Positions 46,460-55,244 of a DNA stretch of 64,000 nucleotides are shown in pieces. Under the pieces are notes generated by a model that was given only the letters and a program-made list of their open reading frames with translations, did not search any database and was not told the origin of the DNA. The translations under genes and the position numbers were made by a program. Source of the DNA: Pseudaestuariivita atlantica (GTDB taxonomy: Bacteria; Pseudomonadota; Alphaproteobacteria; Rhodobacterales; Rhodobacteraceae); NCBI RefSeq assembly GCF_001205715.1, contig NZ_AQQZ01000004.1, positions 434,001 to 498,000 of the forward strand, given 5' to 3'. How positions within the stretch are numbered: position 1 is the stretch's first letter; each line of letters opens with the position of its first letter.

Positions 46460-46541
46460 AAGGAAGCACGCACCCCCCTTTCCCGGTTCCCCCCGACGCA
46501 CCGCGCCGTTAAAACGGCAGCACGCCATCCCGGAGACGCCC

Positions 46542-48062
46542 ATGCCCGTGCCCAAACCCGTTGTCCTGTGCATCCTTGACGGTTGGGGAGTGAGCGAGGG
46601 GCGCGAGGCGAACGCGCCGGTGCTGGCCCGGACGCCGACCTTCGACCGGCTGATGGCGACCTGCCCGCATGCGACGCTCACCACCCATGGCCCCGCCGTC
46701 GGCCTGCCCTCGGGCCAGATGGGCAATTCCGAGGTCGGCCACACCAATATCGGCGCGGGCCGGGTGGTGGCGATGGACCTTGGCCAGATCGACCTCGCGA
46801 TCGAGGACGGGTCGTTCTTTGACAACCCCGCGCTCGGACGCTTCATCGACAGGCTGAAGGACACCGGCGGCACCGCGCACCTGATGGGCGTCGTGTCGGA
46901 CGGGGGCGTGCACGGCCATATCGCGCATATCAAGGCCGCGACGCGGGCGCTGACCGATGCGGGCGTGCCGGTGGTCATCCACGCGATCACCGATGGCCGC
47001 GACGTGGCGCCGAAATCCGCCGACGGCTTCATCGCCGACCTCGTCGCGGACCTTCCCGCCACCGCCCGCATCGGCACCGTGATCGGGCGTTACTATGCCA
47101 TGGACCGCGACAACCGGTGGGAGCGGGTCGAGACCGCCTATGCCGCGATGGTGCGGGGCGAGGGCGCGCGGGCCAACACCGCGCAGGACGCGGTCGAAGC
47201 GGGCTATACCAACGGCAAGACCGACGAGTTCCTGCCCGCCACCGTCATCGGCGACTACGCGGGCATGGAAGAGGGGGACGGGCTCTTCTGCCTCAACTTC
47301 CGGGCCGACCGCGCGCGGGAAATCCTCGCCGCGATCTGCGACCCGGAATTCGACGGGTTCGACCGGCGGGAGATGCCCAAGCTGGCAGCGCGGCTGGGGA
47401 TGGTGGAGTATTCCGACCGGCATGCCGAATGGCTCGACACCGTGTTCCCGAAGCGGGAGATCGTGAACACGCTGGGCGCATGGGTCGCCAAGGCGGGCAA
47501 GCGCCAGTTCCGTCTGGCGGAAACCGAGAAATACCCGCACGTCACCTTTTTCCTGAATGGCGGCGTGGAAACACCCGAACCGGGGGAGGACCGTCACATG
47601 CCTCCGTCCCCCAAGGTGGCGACCTATGACCTGCAGCCCGAGATGTCGGCGGAGGCGGTGACCGATGCCTTCGTGAAGGCAATCGAGGACGGCTATGACC
47701 TGATCGTCACCAATTATGCCAACCCGGACATGGTGGGGCATACCGGCGATCTGGATGCGGCGATTGCAGCCTGCGAGGCGGTGGATCGCGGGCTGGCCCG
47801 CGTGGTGGCCGCGCTGGAAAAAGCCGGTGGCGCGATGGTGCTGACCGCCGATCACGGCAATTGCGAGGTGATGGTCGATCCCGAAACCGGCGGGCCGCAC
47901 ACGGCGCATACGCTGAACCCGGTGCCCGTGATCCTGTTTGGCGGGCCGGAGGGCGCGACGCTGCGCGAAGGTGGGAAGCTGTCCGACCTTGCGCCGACGC
48001 TCTTGCAGCTGATGGGGCTCGACCAGCCGGACGAGATGACCGGGACGTCTCTGATCGCATGA
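46542..48062 (+). CDS. gpmI: 2,3-bisphosphoglycerate-independent phosphoglycerate mutase
   Basis: Glycolytic enzyme of 506 residues that swaps the phosphate between C3 and C2 of glycerate using two Mn ions. Landmarks are the N-terminal LCILDGWG (metal Asp), the phosphoserine nucleophile S63 in GNSEVGHTNIG, ITDGRDVAPKSA, and the C-terminal metal-binding NYANPDMVGHTGD and LTADHGNCE. The ATG of the next gene (envC-like) overlaps the stop, giving the gpmI-envC-ctpA operon common in proteobacteria. Confidence 0.95.
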   Translation: MPVPKPVVLCILDGWGVSEGREANAPVLARTPTFDRLMATCPHATLTTHGPAVGLPSGQMGNSEVGHTNIGAGRVVAMDLGQIDLAIEDGSFFDNPALGRFIDRLKDTGGTAHLMGVVSDGGVHGHIAHIKAATRALTDAGVPVVIHAITDGRDVAPKSADGFIADLVADLPATARIGTVIGRYYAMDRDNRWERVETAYAAMVRGEGARANTAQDAVEAGYTNGKTDEFLPATVIGDYAGMEEGDGLFCLNFRADRAREILAAICDPEFDGFDRREMPKLAARLGMVEYSDRHAEWLDTVFPKREIVNTLGAWVAKAGKRQFRLAETEKYPHVTFFLNGGVETPEPGEDRHMPPSPKVATYDLQPEMSAEAVTDAFVKAIEDGYDLIVTNYANPDMVGHTGDLDAAIAACEAVDRGLARVVAALEKAGGAMVLTADHGNCEVMVDPETGGPHTAHTLNPVPVILFGGPEGATLREGGKLSDLAPTLLQLMGLDQPDEMTGTSLIA

Positions 48063-49198
48063 GGCTGGGCTGGGCTCTTTGTCTGTGGCTGGGGGTCGGG
48101 CTTGGCTTCGGCGGGCCGGCGGTCGCGCAGGAGGCGGAAGAGATTGCCGCCGCCGCGACCCGCGCCGCCGACCGGCTGTCCGAGGCGACGGATGCTCTGG
48201 AAGCAGCGAAGGGCGCGCGGGACCGCGTGCGCGCGCTGACCGGCGCGGTGCAGAGTTACGAGGCAGGGCTTGCCGCGCTGCGGGACGGCTTGCGCGCCGC
48301 CACCATCGAGGAGCGCCGCCTTGCGCTGAAGCTGGACGCGCAGCGCGCGGAACTGGCGCAGCTACTGGGCGTGCTGCAATCCATGGGCGACAACGCGCGG
48401 CCCACGGCCCTGCTGCACCCGTCGGGCGCGCTGGGCACGGCGCGGGCGGGGATGCTGGTGAGCGACGTGGTGCCCGCGCTGGATGCCCGCGCGCAGGCGG
48501 TCGCCGCCGATCTTACCCGCGTGCGCGACATGCGTGCCGTCCGCCAGAAGGCGGCGGCGGACCTGCAGGCGGGGCTGGCGCAGGTGCAGGAGGCGCGCGT
48601 GGCGCTGAGCCAGGCGCTGGCCGACCGGGTCGACCTGCCGCGCCGGTTCATCGAGGACCCCGCCCGCACCGCCGCGCTTCTGGCCGCGACCGACACGCTG
48701 GATGCCTTTGCCACGCAGATCCGCAGCGTGGCGCGCAACGAGGTGCCGGGCAGCCTGCCGTCGGTCCTGCACCGCAAGGGGCGCCTGCCGATGCCGGTGC
48801 AGGGCGTGATCCTGCGCCGCGCGGGGGAGGCCGACGCGGCCGGCATCACCCGGCCCGGCATCGTCATGGCGACCCGCCCGCAGGCGCTGGTCACTACGCC
48901 GGTGGCGGCAACGATCCGCTATCGCGGCCCCTTGCTGGATTACGGGCTGGTGATGATCCTTGAACCGCAGGCCGATCTGATGTTCGTTCTGGCGGGCATG
49001 GAGGTCGTCTATGGCGAGACCGGCGAGGTCGTGCCCGCGGGCACCCCGGTGGGCCGCATGGGAGGTACGCCCGCGGACCTGTCGTCACAGGGGCGTGAGG
49101 GGGCTGGCACTGACCGGACAGAGACGCTCTATATAGAGGTCAGAGAGGGGCAAAGCCCGGTGGACCCGCAAACGTGGTTCGCCCAGGACAAAGGATAG
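48059..49198 (+). CDS. EnvC-type murein hydrolase activator (degenerate LytM)
   Basis: Periplasmic protein of 379 residues: Sec signal (about 1-23, AVAQEA), a long coiled coil (about 25-215) and a C-terminal M23/LytM domain. The LytM domain lacks the usual metal ligands: ILEPQAD and LAGME stand where DHG and YAHN are found in active enzymes, so it should activate amidases rather than cut murein itself. Overlaps gpmI by 4 bp and is followed by ctpA after 3 bp. Confidence 0.85.
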   Translation: MRLGWALCLWLGVGLGFGGPAVAQEAEEIAAAATRAADRLSEATDALEAAKGARDRVRALTGAVQSYEAGLAALRDGLRAATIEERRLALKLDAQRAELAQLLGVLQSMGDNARPTALLHPSGALGTARAGMLVSDVVPALDARAQAVAADLTRVRDMRAVRQKAAADLQAGLAQVQEARVALSQALADRVDLPRRFIEDPARTAALLAATDTLDAFATQIRSVARNEVPGSLPSVLHRKGRLPMPVQGVILRRAGEADAAGITRPGIVMATRPQALVTTPVAATIRYRGPLLDYGLVMILEPQADLMFVLAGMEVVYGETGEVVPAGTPVGRMGGTPADLSSQGREGAGTDRTETLYIEVREGQSPVDPQTWFAQDKG

Positions 49199-49201
49199 TC
49201 G

Positions 49202-50539
49202 ATGAGAAAAGTGGTCATGGCCGTTTCGGGCGGCGTGCTGGCGGGGATCCTTGCGACGACGCAGATCGCCGCGCCACTGCTGGCGCAGGAAGCGACGGCG
49301 AAAACCAGTGTCTACGAGCAGCTTGACCTGTTCGGCGACATCTTCGAGCGCATCCGCGCGCAGTATGTCGAGGAGGTCGACGAATCCGACCTGATCGAAG
49401 CGGCGATCAACGGGATGCTGACCTCGCTTGATCCGCATTCGTCCTACCTGTCGCCCGAGGACGCGCAGGCGATGCGCGTCCAGACGCGCGGCGAGTTCGG
49501 GGGCCTTGGTATCGAGGTCACGCAGGAAGAGGGCTTTGTCAAAGTCGTCTCCCCCATCGACGGCACACCCGCGATGGAAGCGGGGATCGAGGCGGGTGAT
49601 TTCATCACCCACGTGGACGGCGAATCGGTGCTGGGCCTTGGCCTTGACGAGGCGGTCGACCTGATGCGCGGCCCGGTCGGGTCGGAAATCATCATCACCG
49701 TCGTGCGCGAGGGTGAGGCGGAGCCGTTCGACGTGTCGATCATCCGCGACACCATCAAGCTGACCGCCGTGCGGTCGCGGACGGAAGGGTCGACGGTCGT
49801 CCTGCGGATCACCACGTTCAACGACCAGACCATGCCGAACCTCGAAGCCAAGCTGGCCGAGGAGGTCGAGGCGCTGGGCGGGATGGACAACGTCACGGGC
49901 TTCATCGTCGATCTGCGCAACAACCCCGGCGGCCTCCTGACGCAGGCGATCCGGGTGTCGGACGCCTTCCTCGAAAAGGGAGAGATCGTGTCGACGCGGG
50001 GCCGCGACCCGGCGGATGGCGACCGGTTCAACGCAACCCCCGGCGACCTGGCCGAGGGCAAGCCCATCGTGGTGCTGATCAACGGCGGGTCGGCCTCGGC
50101 CTCGGAAATCGTGGCGGGGGCGCTGCAGGATCACCGCCGCGCCATCGTGGTGGGCACCAAGTCCTTCGGCAAGGGATCGGTCCAGACGGTCATGCCGCTC
50201 CGCGGTGACGGCGCGATGCGCCTGACCACGGCGCGGTATTACACGCCGTCGGGCCGGTCGATCCAGGCGCTGGGCATCTCGCCCGACATCGTGGTCACCC
50301 AGCCGCGCCGCGAGACAAACCCCGAGGACGAGGGCGAGACGGAAACCCGCCGCAACCGGTCCGAGGCGGACCTGCGCGGATCGCTCGACAACGACTCGCT
50401 GACCGAGGACCAGATCGAGCAGATCAAGGAAGAGCAGGCCAAGGCCGAAGCCGCCGCCGCGCTGCGCGAGGAGGATTACCAGCTGTCGTATGCCATCGAC
50501 ATCCTCAAGGGCCTGAGCGCGCTCGGCCCGTCGGACTGA
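49202..50539 (+). CDS. ctpA: carboxy-terminal processing protease CtpA (S41A)
   Basis: Periplasmic serine protease of 445 residues. The signal or anchor is at about 1-29, a PDZ domain at about 90-165, and the catalytic Ser-Lys dyad is S299 (in GSASASEI) and K324 (in SFGKGSVQ). A glutamate- and arginine-rich linker precedes the C-terminal helix. CtpA proteases trim envelope proteins, including murein-remodelling enzymes, which fits its place after the EnvC-like gene. Confidence 0.93.
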   Translation: MRKVVMAVSGGVLAGILATTQIAAPLLAQEATAKTSVYEQLDLFGDIFERIRAQYVEEVDESDLIEAAINGMLTSLDPHSSYLSPEDAQAMRVQTRGEFGGLGIEVTQEEGFVKVVSPIDGTPAMEAGIEAGDFITHVDGESVLGLGLDEAVDLMRGPVGSEIIITVVREGEAEPFDVSIIRDTIKLTAVRSRTEGSTVVLRITTFNDQTMPNLEAKLAEEVEALGGMDNVTGFIVDLRNNPGGLLTQAIRVSDAFLEKGEIVSTRGRDPADGDRFNATPGDLAEGKPIVVLINGGSASASEIVAGALQDHRRAIVVGTKSFGKGSVQTVMPLRGDGAMRLTTARYYTPSGRSIQALGISPDIVVTQPRRETNPEDEGETETRRNRSEADLRGSLDNDSLTEDQIEQIKEEQAKAEAAAALREEDYQLSYAIDILKGLSALGPSD

Positions 50540-50548
50540 ACCTGAAAG

Positions 50549-50576
50549 GTAGGTCGGATGAAATCATCCGACCTAC
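50549..50576. repeat. GTAGGTCGG palindrome between ctpA and rppH
   Basis: Perfect inverted repeat with 13-bp arms (GTAGGTCGGATGA and TCATCCGACCTAC) and a 2-nt loop. It lies 9 bp after the ctpA stop and 21 bp before the rppH start. Member of the same family as 8217-8287. Confidence 0.85.
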
Positions 50577-50597
50577 ATCCCGTTGCAAGTGATGGTC

Positions 50598-51086
50598 ATG
50601 ACCCCGGAACAGATCGCCAAGCTGCCTTTCCGCCCCAACGTGGGCATCATGCTGCGCAACGCGGACGGGCTGGTCTTTACCGCCCAGCGCAAGGACAGGC
50701 CCGCGGGAACAGAGGCCTGGCAGATGCCGCAGGGCGGGATCGACAAGGGCGAGGACCCGCAGGCCGCCGCCCTGCGCGAACTGGAAGAGGAAACGGGCAT
50801 CCCGCCCACGCTGGTTCGGGTCGAGGCGGAAGCGCCCGACTGGATCGAGTATGACCTGCCGCCCGAGCTGCAGGGACGGCTGTGGGGCGGCAAGTGGCGC
50901 GGCCAGACGCAGAAGTGGTTCCTGATGCGGTTCACCGGATCGGACGATTGCATAGACATCTTCAAGTACGATCACGAATTCACCGAATGGCGGTGGTCGC
51001 CGGTCGATGCGCTGATCCCCAACATCGTGCCCTTCAAGCGCGACGTCTACGCGCGCGTGATCGACAGTTTCGCAGATCACCTGTGA
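50598..51086 (+). CDS. rppH: RNA pyrophosphohydrolase RppH
   Basis: Removes pyrophosphate from 5'-triphosphate RNA and so triggers mRNA decay. The 162-residue protein carries a complete Nudix box, G-G-x5-E-x7-REL-x-EE-x-G (about 42-65), and an N-terminal MTPEQIAKLPFRPNVGIMLRN that fits the family. The start at 50598 is preferred over the TTG at 50583 and lies 21 bp after the palindromic repeat. Confidence 0.9.
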   Translation: MTPEQIAKLPFRPNVGIMLRNADGLVFTAQRKDRPAGTEAWQMPQGGIDKGEDPQAAALRELEEETGIPPTLVRVEAEAPDWIEYDLPPELQGRLWGGKWRGQTQKWFLMRFTGSDDCIDIFKYDHEFTEWRWSPVDALIPNIVPFKRDVYARVIDSFADHL

Positions 51087-51087
51087 C

Positions 51088-51579
51088 ATGCGCGCGCTGG
51101 CCCTGATCCTTGGCCTTCTGGCCGCCGGACAGGCCGCCGCGCTGTCCTGTGTGCCGCCGGACGTGGCGCGGACGTTCAAGTGGGCGGATGAACAGGAGGA
51201 CCGGTATCTCGTGATCCGGGGCATCTTCACGTTCGACGAGGCCAAGCTGCCGAGCCCGCCGCGCAAGGATCCGAACGCGACCAGACCGGTGACCGAGATC
51301 ACGGCGGCCTTTGCCGGGCACAGCCTGACGCGGAAGGGGTTTACCGAGCCGCTTGACCGCGACCTGACCCTGCGGGTCACGTGCCTTGGCCCGTGGTGTG
51401 GCGGTGCGCAATCGGGAGGCCAGATGCTGGCCTTTGCGCGGATCAGGGATGACGGTGGTTTCGAGGTCGACATCGGGCCGTGCGGCGGCAATGCCTTCCC
51501 GAACCCGACCGCGAAAATGGAGCGGCGGTTGCGCCGGTGCCTGCGCGGCGGTCTCTGCCAGCCGCGCACGGACTTCTAG
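51088..51579 (+). CDS. hypothetical exported protein
   Basis: Protein of 163 residues with a signal peptide (about 1-18, ending AAALSC). Six cysteines follow, two of them in TCLGPWCGG and others in GPCGGN, RRCLRGGLC, so disulphide bonds are likely in the periplasm. I do not recognise the family. It starts 1 bp after the rppH stop. Confidence 0.65.
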   Translation: MRALALILGLLAAGQAAALSCVPPDVARTFKWADEQEDRYLVIRGIFTFDEAKLPSPPRKDPNATRPVTEITAAFAGHSLTRKGFTEPLDRDLTLRVTCLGPWCGGAQSGGQMLAFARIRDDGGFEVDIGPCGGNAFPNPTAKMERRLRRCLRGGLCQPRTDF

Positions 51580-51624
51580 CGCTCCTAGACAAGGCCGCTG
51601 CCGCACCCTACCTAGGCTGTCACC

Positions 51625-52101
51625 ATGGCCAAGCCCAAGACAGATCCCAATTACAAGGTCGTCGCCGAGAACCGGCGCGCACGGTACGATTACGCGATCG
51701 AGGACGATATCGAATGCGGCATCGTCCTTGAGGGGTCCGAGGTAAAATCCCTGCGGCAAGGCGGCGCGAACATCGCCGAAAGCTATGCCGCGGTGGAGGA
51801 GGGCGAGTTATGGCTCGTGAACTCCACGATCCTGCAATACGACCAGGCCAAGACGTTCAAGCATGACGAAAAGCGCCGCCGCAAGCTGCTGGTCAGCCGC
51901 AAGGAGCTGTCGCGCCTGTGGGCCGATACGCAGCGCAAGGGCATGACGCTGGTGCCGCTGGTTCTGTATTTCAACCATCGCGGCATGGCGAAGCTGAAGA
52001 TCGGCATCGCCAAGGGCAAGAAGAACGTCGACAAGCGCGCGACCGAGGCCAAGCGCGACTGGAACCGCCAGAAACAGCGCCTGCTGCGCCACGGCGAATA
52101 G
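51625..52101 (+). CDS. smpB: SsrA-binding protein SmpB
   Basis: Binds tmRNA and brings it to stalled ribosomes. The 158-residue protein has the oligonucleotide-binding barrel with [20 protein letters not shown] and the [12 protein letters not shown]-type basic surface ([14 protein letters not shown]). The basic, flexible C-terminal tail contains [18 protein letters not shown]. The tmRNA gene (ssrA) is not in the window. RNase R, another trans-translation factor, is encoded at the left side. Confidence 0.95.
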   Translation: MAKPKTDPNYKVVAENRRARYDYAIEDDIECGIVLEGSEVKSLRQGGANIAESYAAVEEGELWLVNSTILQYDQAKTFKHDEKRRRKLLVSRKELSRLWADTQRKGMTLVPLVLYFNHRGMAKLKIGIAKGKKNVDKRATEAKRDWNRQKQRLLRHGE

Positions 52102-52247
52102 GCCCGCGCGCAGGCCACGGGGAACCGGGAATGGCATTTCCCGCTAGGTGAAATGCAGCATAGGACGTATTTCGGGGGCGGCAGTGCCGCTTTCGGGGGC
52201 CGGCGCGCTGTGTCACCTGTTGAAGGGCGCCCGCGAAAGGGAACGCA

Positions 52248-52538
52248 ATGGAACTCATTATCTCGCTGATCTCGGGCGCGGTTGGCGGCAACGTCGCCGG
52301 TGGCCTTCTGAAGAAGCTGGACCAGGGCACGCTGATCAACTCGATCTCGGGCATCGTGGGCGGCGGCATCGGTGGCCAGTTGCTGGGCATGATGGGCGCA
52401 CCGGGTCTGGAAGGCGCGGCGGGCGAGGCCGGTGGCCTCGATATCGGCGCGATCATCGGGCAGGTCGCGGGTGGCGGCGTCGGTGGCGGCGTGGTGCTCG
52501 CCATCGTCGGTGCCGTGCGCAACATGATGGCCAAGTGA
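52248..52538 (+). CDS. glycine-rich membrane-associated hypothetical protein
   Basis: Protein of 96 residues: ISLISGAVGGNVAGGLL, SGIVGGGIGGQLLGMMGAPG and GQVAGGGVGGGVVLAIVGAV form glycine-zipper segments suited to helix packing in a membrane. An AAAGGGAACGCA stretch precedes the ATG. No family or function recognised. It is convergent with a GH19 endolysin-like gene 60 bp away. Confidence 0.65.
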   Translation: MELIISLISGAVGGNVAGGLLKKLDQGTLINSISGIVGGGIGGQLLGMMGAPGLEGAAGEAGGLDIGAIIGQVAGGGVGGGVVLAIVGAVRNMMAK

Positions 52539-52598
52539 TGTGATCGGGTGCCCGGTCAGTGGCCGGGCACCCTTTACGCGTGGCAGCGCCGGCGCGGT

Positions 52599-53387
52599 TC
52601 AGCCGCCGAGGGCCTCCCACGTGTCCTTGCCGACGATCCCGTCGTCTTCGAGCCCCGTCGCGCGCTGGAACATCAGCACCGCAAGCTCGGTGGCCGGGCC
52701 GAAATCCCAGTCGATCGCGGTGGGGAAGCCGGCACCTGCCAGCAGCCTCTGCAATTCCGCCACGGACGCGCCGAACGATCCGCGTCGCAGCACCGGGCGC
52801 GCGCCGCCCTGCTGGCTGGCCACGATCAGGCCCTGACGGGCGCGCAATGCCTCCTTCGCCTTGCGCAGGTACTGACGGCGGTCTTCCAGCCCGTTCAGCC
52901 CGCCGTTCACCAGACGGGTGACCGCTTCAAGGTCGTCGCGGTCGGAGGGGTCGTTGATCGACCGGCTTTTCCAGAACTCGCAGGCGATCTTCAGCGAGGT
53001 CAGGGGCTCGCCCGCCTGTTCCGGGTTGCCCTCGAGGTCAAGCCCCAGCTTGCCACCGATGCGGCGGTAATTGTCCCGCCCGGTCAGTTGCATCAGGCCG
53101 CGCCCCTTGTACCGCTTGCCGTCACCGGGATGGATGTTGCCGAGGTCCTGCCGCCCCTCGTATGCCGCGCCCGAGGCGAACTCCTCGGTCGTGCGAAAGC
53201 CTGCGCATTCATGCGTGACCTGCCCCATGAAATGCGCGATCCGCAGGAAGGTCGAGATGTTGTAGCTTTCCAGAATTTCGGAGAACTGGCCCGAGATCGC
53301 GCCGACGATCCGGCGCTGGGCATCGGCCTTGTCGCCGGAAAAACGGGGGGCGACCGCAAAGATGAAATCACCGTCAACGGGTATCAT
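52599..53387 (-). CDS. GH19 chitinase/endolysin-like protein with peptidoglycan-binding domain
   Basis: Protein of 262 residues. The N-terminal lysozyme-like GH19 domain (about 1-185) has THECAGFRTTEEFASG and YKGRGLMQLTGRDNYR, and the C-terminal PG_binding_1 repeat (about 205-260) has SFGASVAELQRLLAGAG and FGPATELAVLMFQR. No signal peptide, as in phage endolysins. An AAAGGA site fits the ATG at 53387. It could be a domesticated phage lysin or an enzyme released by lysis or a holin. Confidence 0.82.
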   Translation of the reverse strand: MIPVDGDFIFAVAPRFSGDKADAQRRIVGAISGQFSEILESYNISTFLRIAHFMGQVTHECAGFRTTEEFASGAAYEGRQDLGNIHPGDGKRYKGRGLMQLTGRDNYRRIGGKLGLDLEGNPEQAGEPLTSLKIACEFWKSRSINDPSDRDDLEAVTRLVNGGLNGLEDRRQYLRKAKEALRARQGLIVASQQGGARPVLRRGSFGASVAELQRLLAGAGFPTAIDWDFGPATELAVLMFQRATGLEDDGIVGKDTWEALGG

Positions 53388-53538
53388 GACAAATCCTTTC
53401 AATTCAAAATAACTGGATCAATGGTACCATTTCGGGAGGCTTTCTCAAAACGCGCTATGTGAAGTTCAGCGCGCGTGGCCCCCTTGCGCCCGAAGGGCGG
53501 CCTTTGTACGCACGATGCGATCTATGCGGAGCACTGGC

Positions 53539-54393
53539 ATGCAGGACGATCCCCGAACCCTCGTCTCGACGGACTGGCTGGCCGCGCATCTGAAGGACCC
53601 GGACCTGCGGGTGCTGGATGCGTCGTGGTACCTGCCGACCGACGGGCGCGACCCCAAGGCGGAATATGCCGAGGCGCATATCCCCGGCGCGCGGTTTTTC
53701 GACATCGACGAGATTTCCGACCAGCGCAGCGACCTGCCGCACATGGTGCCGCCGGTCGAGAAGTTCATGAGCAGGATGCGCGCGATGGGCGTGGGCGACG
53801 GGCACCAGATCGTCGTCTATGACGGGTCGGGCCTGATGAGCGCGGCGCGTGTCTGGTGGCTGTTCCGCCTGATGGGCCACAACGACGTGGCCGTGCTGGA
53901 TGGCGGCTTCCCGAAATGGCGTGCCGAGAACCGTCCAATAGAAGACATGCCACCCATCGTGCGCGACCGTCACATTGTTGTCAGGTTCCAGAACCAGATG
54001 GTGCGGGACGTGACGCAGGTGTCGCAGGCGGCCAAGCTTGGCAATACGGAAATCATCGATGCTCGCTCCCCGGCACGGTTCCAGGGCGAGGCCGAAGAGC
54101 CGCGCCCCGGTCTGCGCGCGGGCCACATTCCCGGATCGAAGAACGTTTTTTTCCAGAGCCTCCTGAACGGGGACGGCACGATGAAGGACGAGGCCGATTT
54201 GCGCGCTGCGTTCGAGGCGGCGGGCGTCGATCTGTCCAAACCCGCGATCACCACCTGCGGGTCGGGCGTGACGGCGGCGGTTCTGTCGCTGGCGCTGACG
54301 ATCCTCGGCAAGGATGACCACGCGCTCTATGACGGGTCGTGGTCGGAATGGGGCCAGTTCCCAACCCTGCCCATCGCAACCGGAGACGGGTGA
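53539..54393 (+). CDS. sseA: 3-mercaptopyruvate sulfurtransferase
   Basis: Transfers sulfur from 3-mercaptopyruvate to thiol or cyanide acceptors. The 284-residue protein has two rhodanese domains; only the second is catalytic, with C240 in TCGSGVTA, the loop that distinguishes mercaptopyruvate from thiosulfate sulfurtransferases. A GGAG site precedes the ATG at 53539. The stop codon lies within a palindromic repeat. Confidence 0.9.
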   Translation: MQDDPRTLVSTDWLAAHLKDPDLRVLDASWYLPTDGRDPKAEYAEAHIPGARFFDIDEISDQRSDLPHMVPPVEKFMSRMRAMGVGDGHQIVVYDGSGLMSAARVWWLFRLMGHNDVAVLDGGFPKWRAENRPIEDMPPIVRDRHIVVRFQNQMVRDVTQVSQAAKLGNTEIIDARSPARFQGEAEEPRPGLRAGHIPGSKNVFFQSLLNGDGTMKDEADLRAAFEAAGVDLSKPAITTCGSGVTAAVLSLALTILGKDDHALYDGSWSEWGQFPTLPIATGDG

Positions 54394-54405
54394 GGATCAC
54401 CCGTC
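54385..54405. repeat. palindrome overlapping the sseA stop codon
   Basis: GACGGGTGA-GGA-TCACCCGTC, with the sseA TGA inside the left arm and CCTAC just after the right one. A weaker relative of the GTAGGTCGG family; probably ends the sseA transcript. Confidence 0.6.
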
Positions 54406-54433
54406 CTACGCGTCGGTCGGTCACCCGCCGGCC

Positions 54434-55171
54434 TTAGCCCGATGGCAAGAGCCGGGCGCGGCCATGCGCGGACAGGGTCCAGACCTTGTCACCTTCGAAC
54501 ACGGCGGCTGTCAGGGGCCGGCCATAGCCCGCTCCGCTGTCGAGGTTCACGCGATTGCCGTGGTGCTGCGCGATATCGAGCGCGGTGTGGCCATGCACCA
54601 CCAGCCACGGCAGCGCCCCGTCGAAATCGAGCCAGCCTTCGCGGATCCAGACAAGGTCGTCCTCGACCTGATCGGACAGGGGGACGTGGGGCCGGATGCC
54701 CGCATGCACGAAGAGGCAATCGCCTTCGGACAGGTAGAGCGGCAGGCTGTCGATGAAGCGCAGGTGCGCCGGGTCGACCGCCTGCGCGGCGGCCTTCTGC
54801 ATCTCGGCGGTCGGTGCGTCTTCGGTGTCGATGCCGTAAGAGGCGAGCGTGGTGAGGCCACCGAGGCGCGGGTTGGTCCAGGTCAGGCCCTTGGCGTGCA
54901 GCCGGGGCGGGCCGTCGGCGCCGGTTTCGACGAAGGTGCGGAACATCAGGTCGTGATTGCCGAGCACGCAAGCCCAGTTGCGGCCCTGATCCTCGATCCC
55001 GGACCGGACCCGTTCGATCACGGCGCGGCTGTCGGGGCCACGGTCACAGAGGTCGCCAAGGAAGATGATGCGCGCGTCCGCACCGCCATCCGCCGCGATC
55101 AGGTCGAGCGCCTCTTCGAGCATGTCGATCTGGCCGTGGATGTCGCCAATCGCGTAAATCGGTTGCGCCAT
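54434..55171 (-). CDS. PrpE/ApaH-like serine/threonine protein phosphatase
   Basis: Calcineurin-like metallophosphoesterase of 245 residues. Metal motifs are GDIHG, GDLCDRGPDS, GNHD, a histidine in LFVHAGI and a final VVHGHTALD. It resembles small bacterial PPP phosphatases that dephosphorylate proteins or Ap4A; the substrate is unknown. The start MAQPIYAIGD is preferred over a longer frame because it places the GDIHG motif at residue 8. Its 3' end faces sseA. Confidence 0.85.
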   Translation of the reverse strand: MAQPIYAIGDIHGQIDMLEEALDLIAADGGADARIIFLGDLCDRGPDSRAVIERVRSGIEDQGRNWACVLGNHDLMFRTFVETGADGPPRLHAKGLTWTNPRLGGLTTLASYGIDTEDAPTAEMQKAAAQAVDPAHLRFIDSLPLYLSEGDCLFVHAGIRPHVPLSDQVEDDLVWIREGWLDFDGALPWLVVHGHTALDIAQHHGNRVNLDSGAGYGRPLTAAVFEGDKVWTLSAHGRARLLPSG

Positions 55172-55244
55172 GAAAGGACCCTGAACGGAAAACGCCGCCC
55201 CCGTCATGGGGACGGGAGCGGCGTGTCACGGCAAGGCGCGCGGG

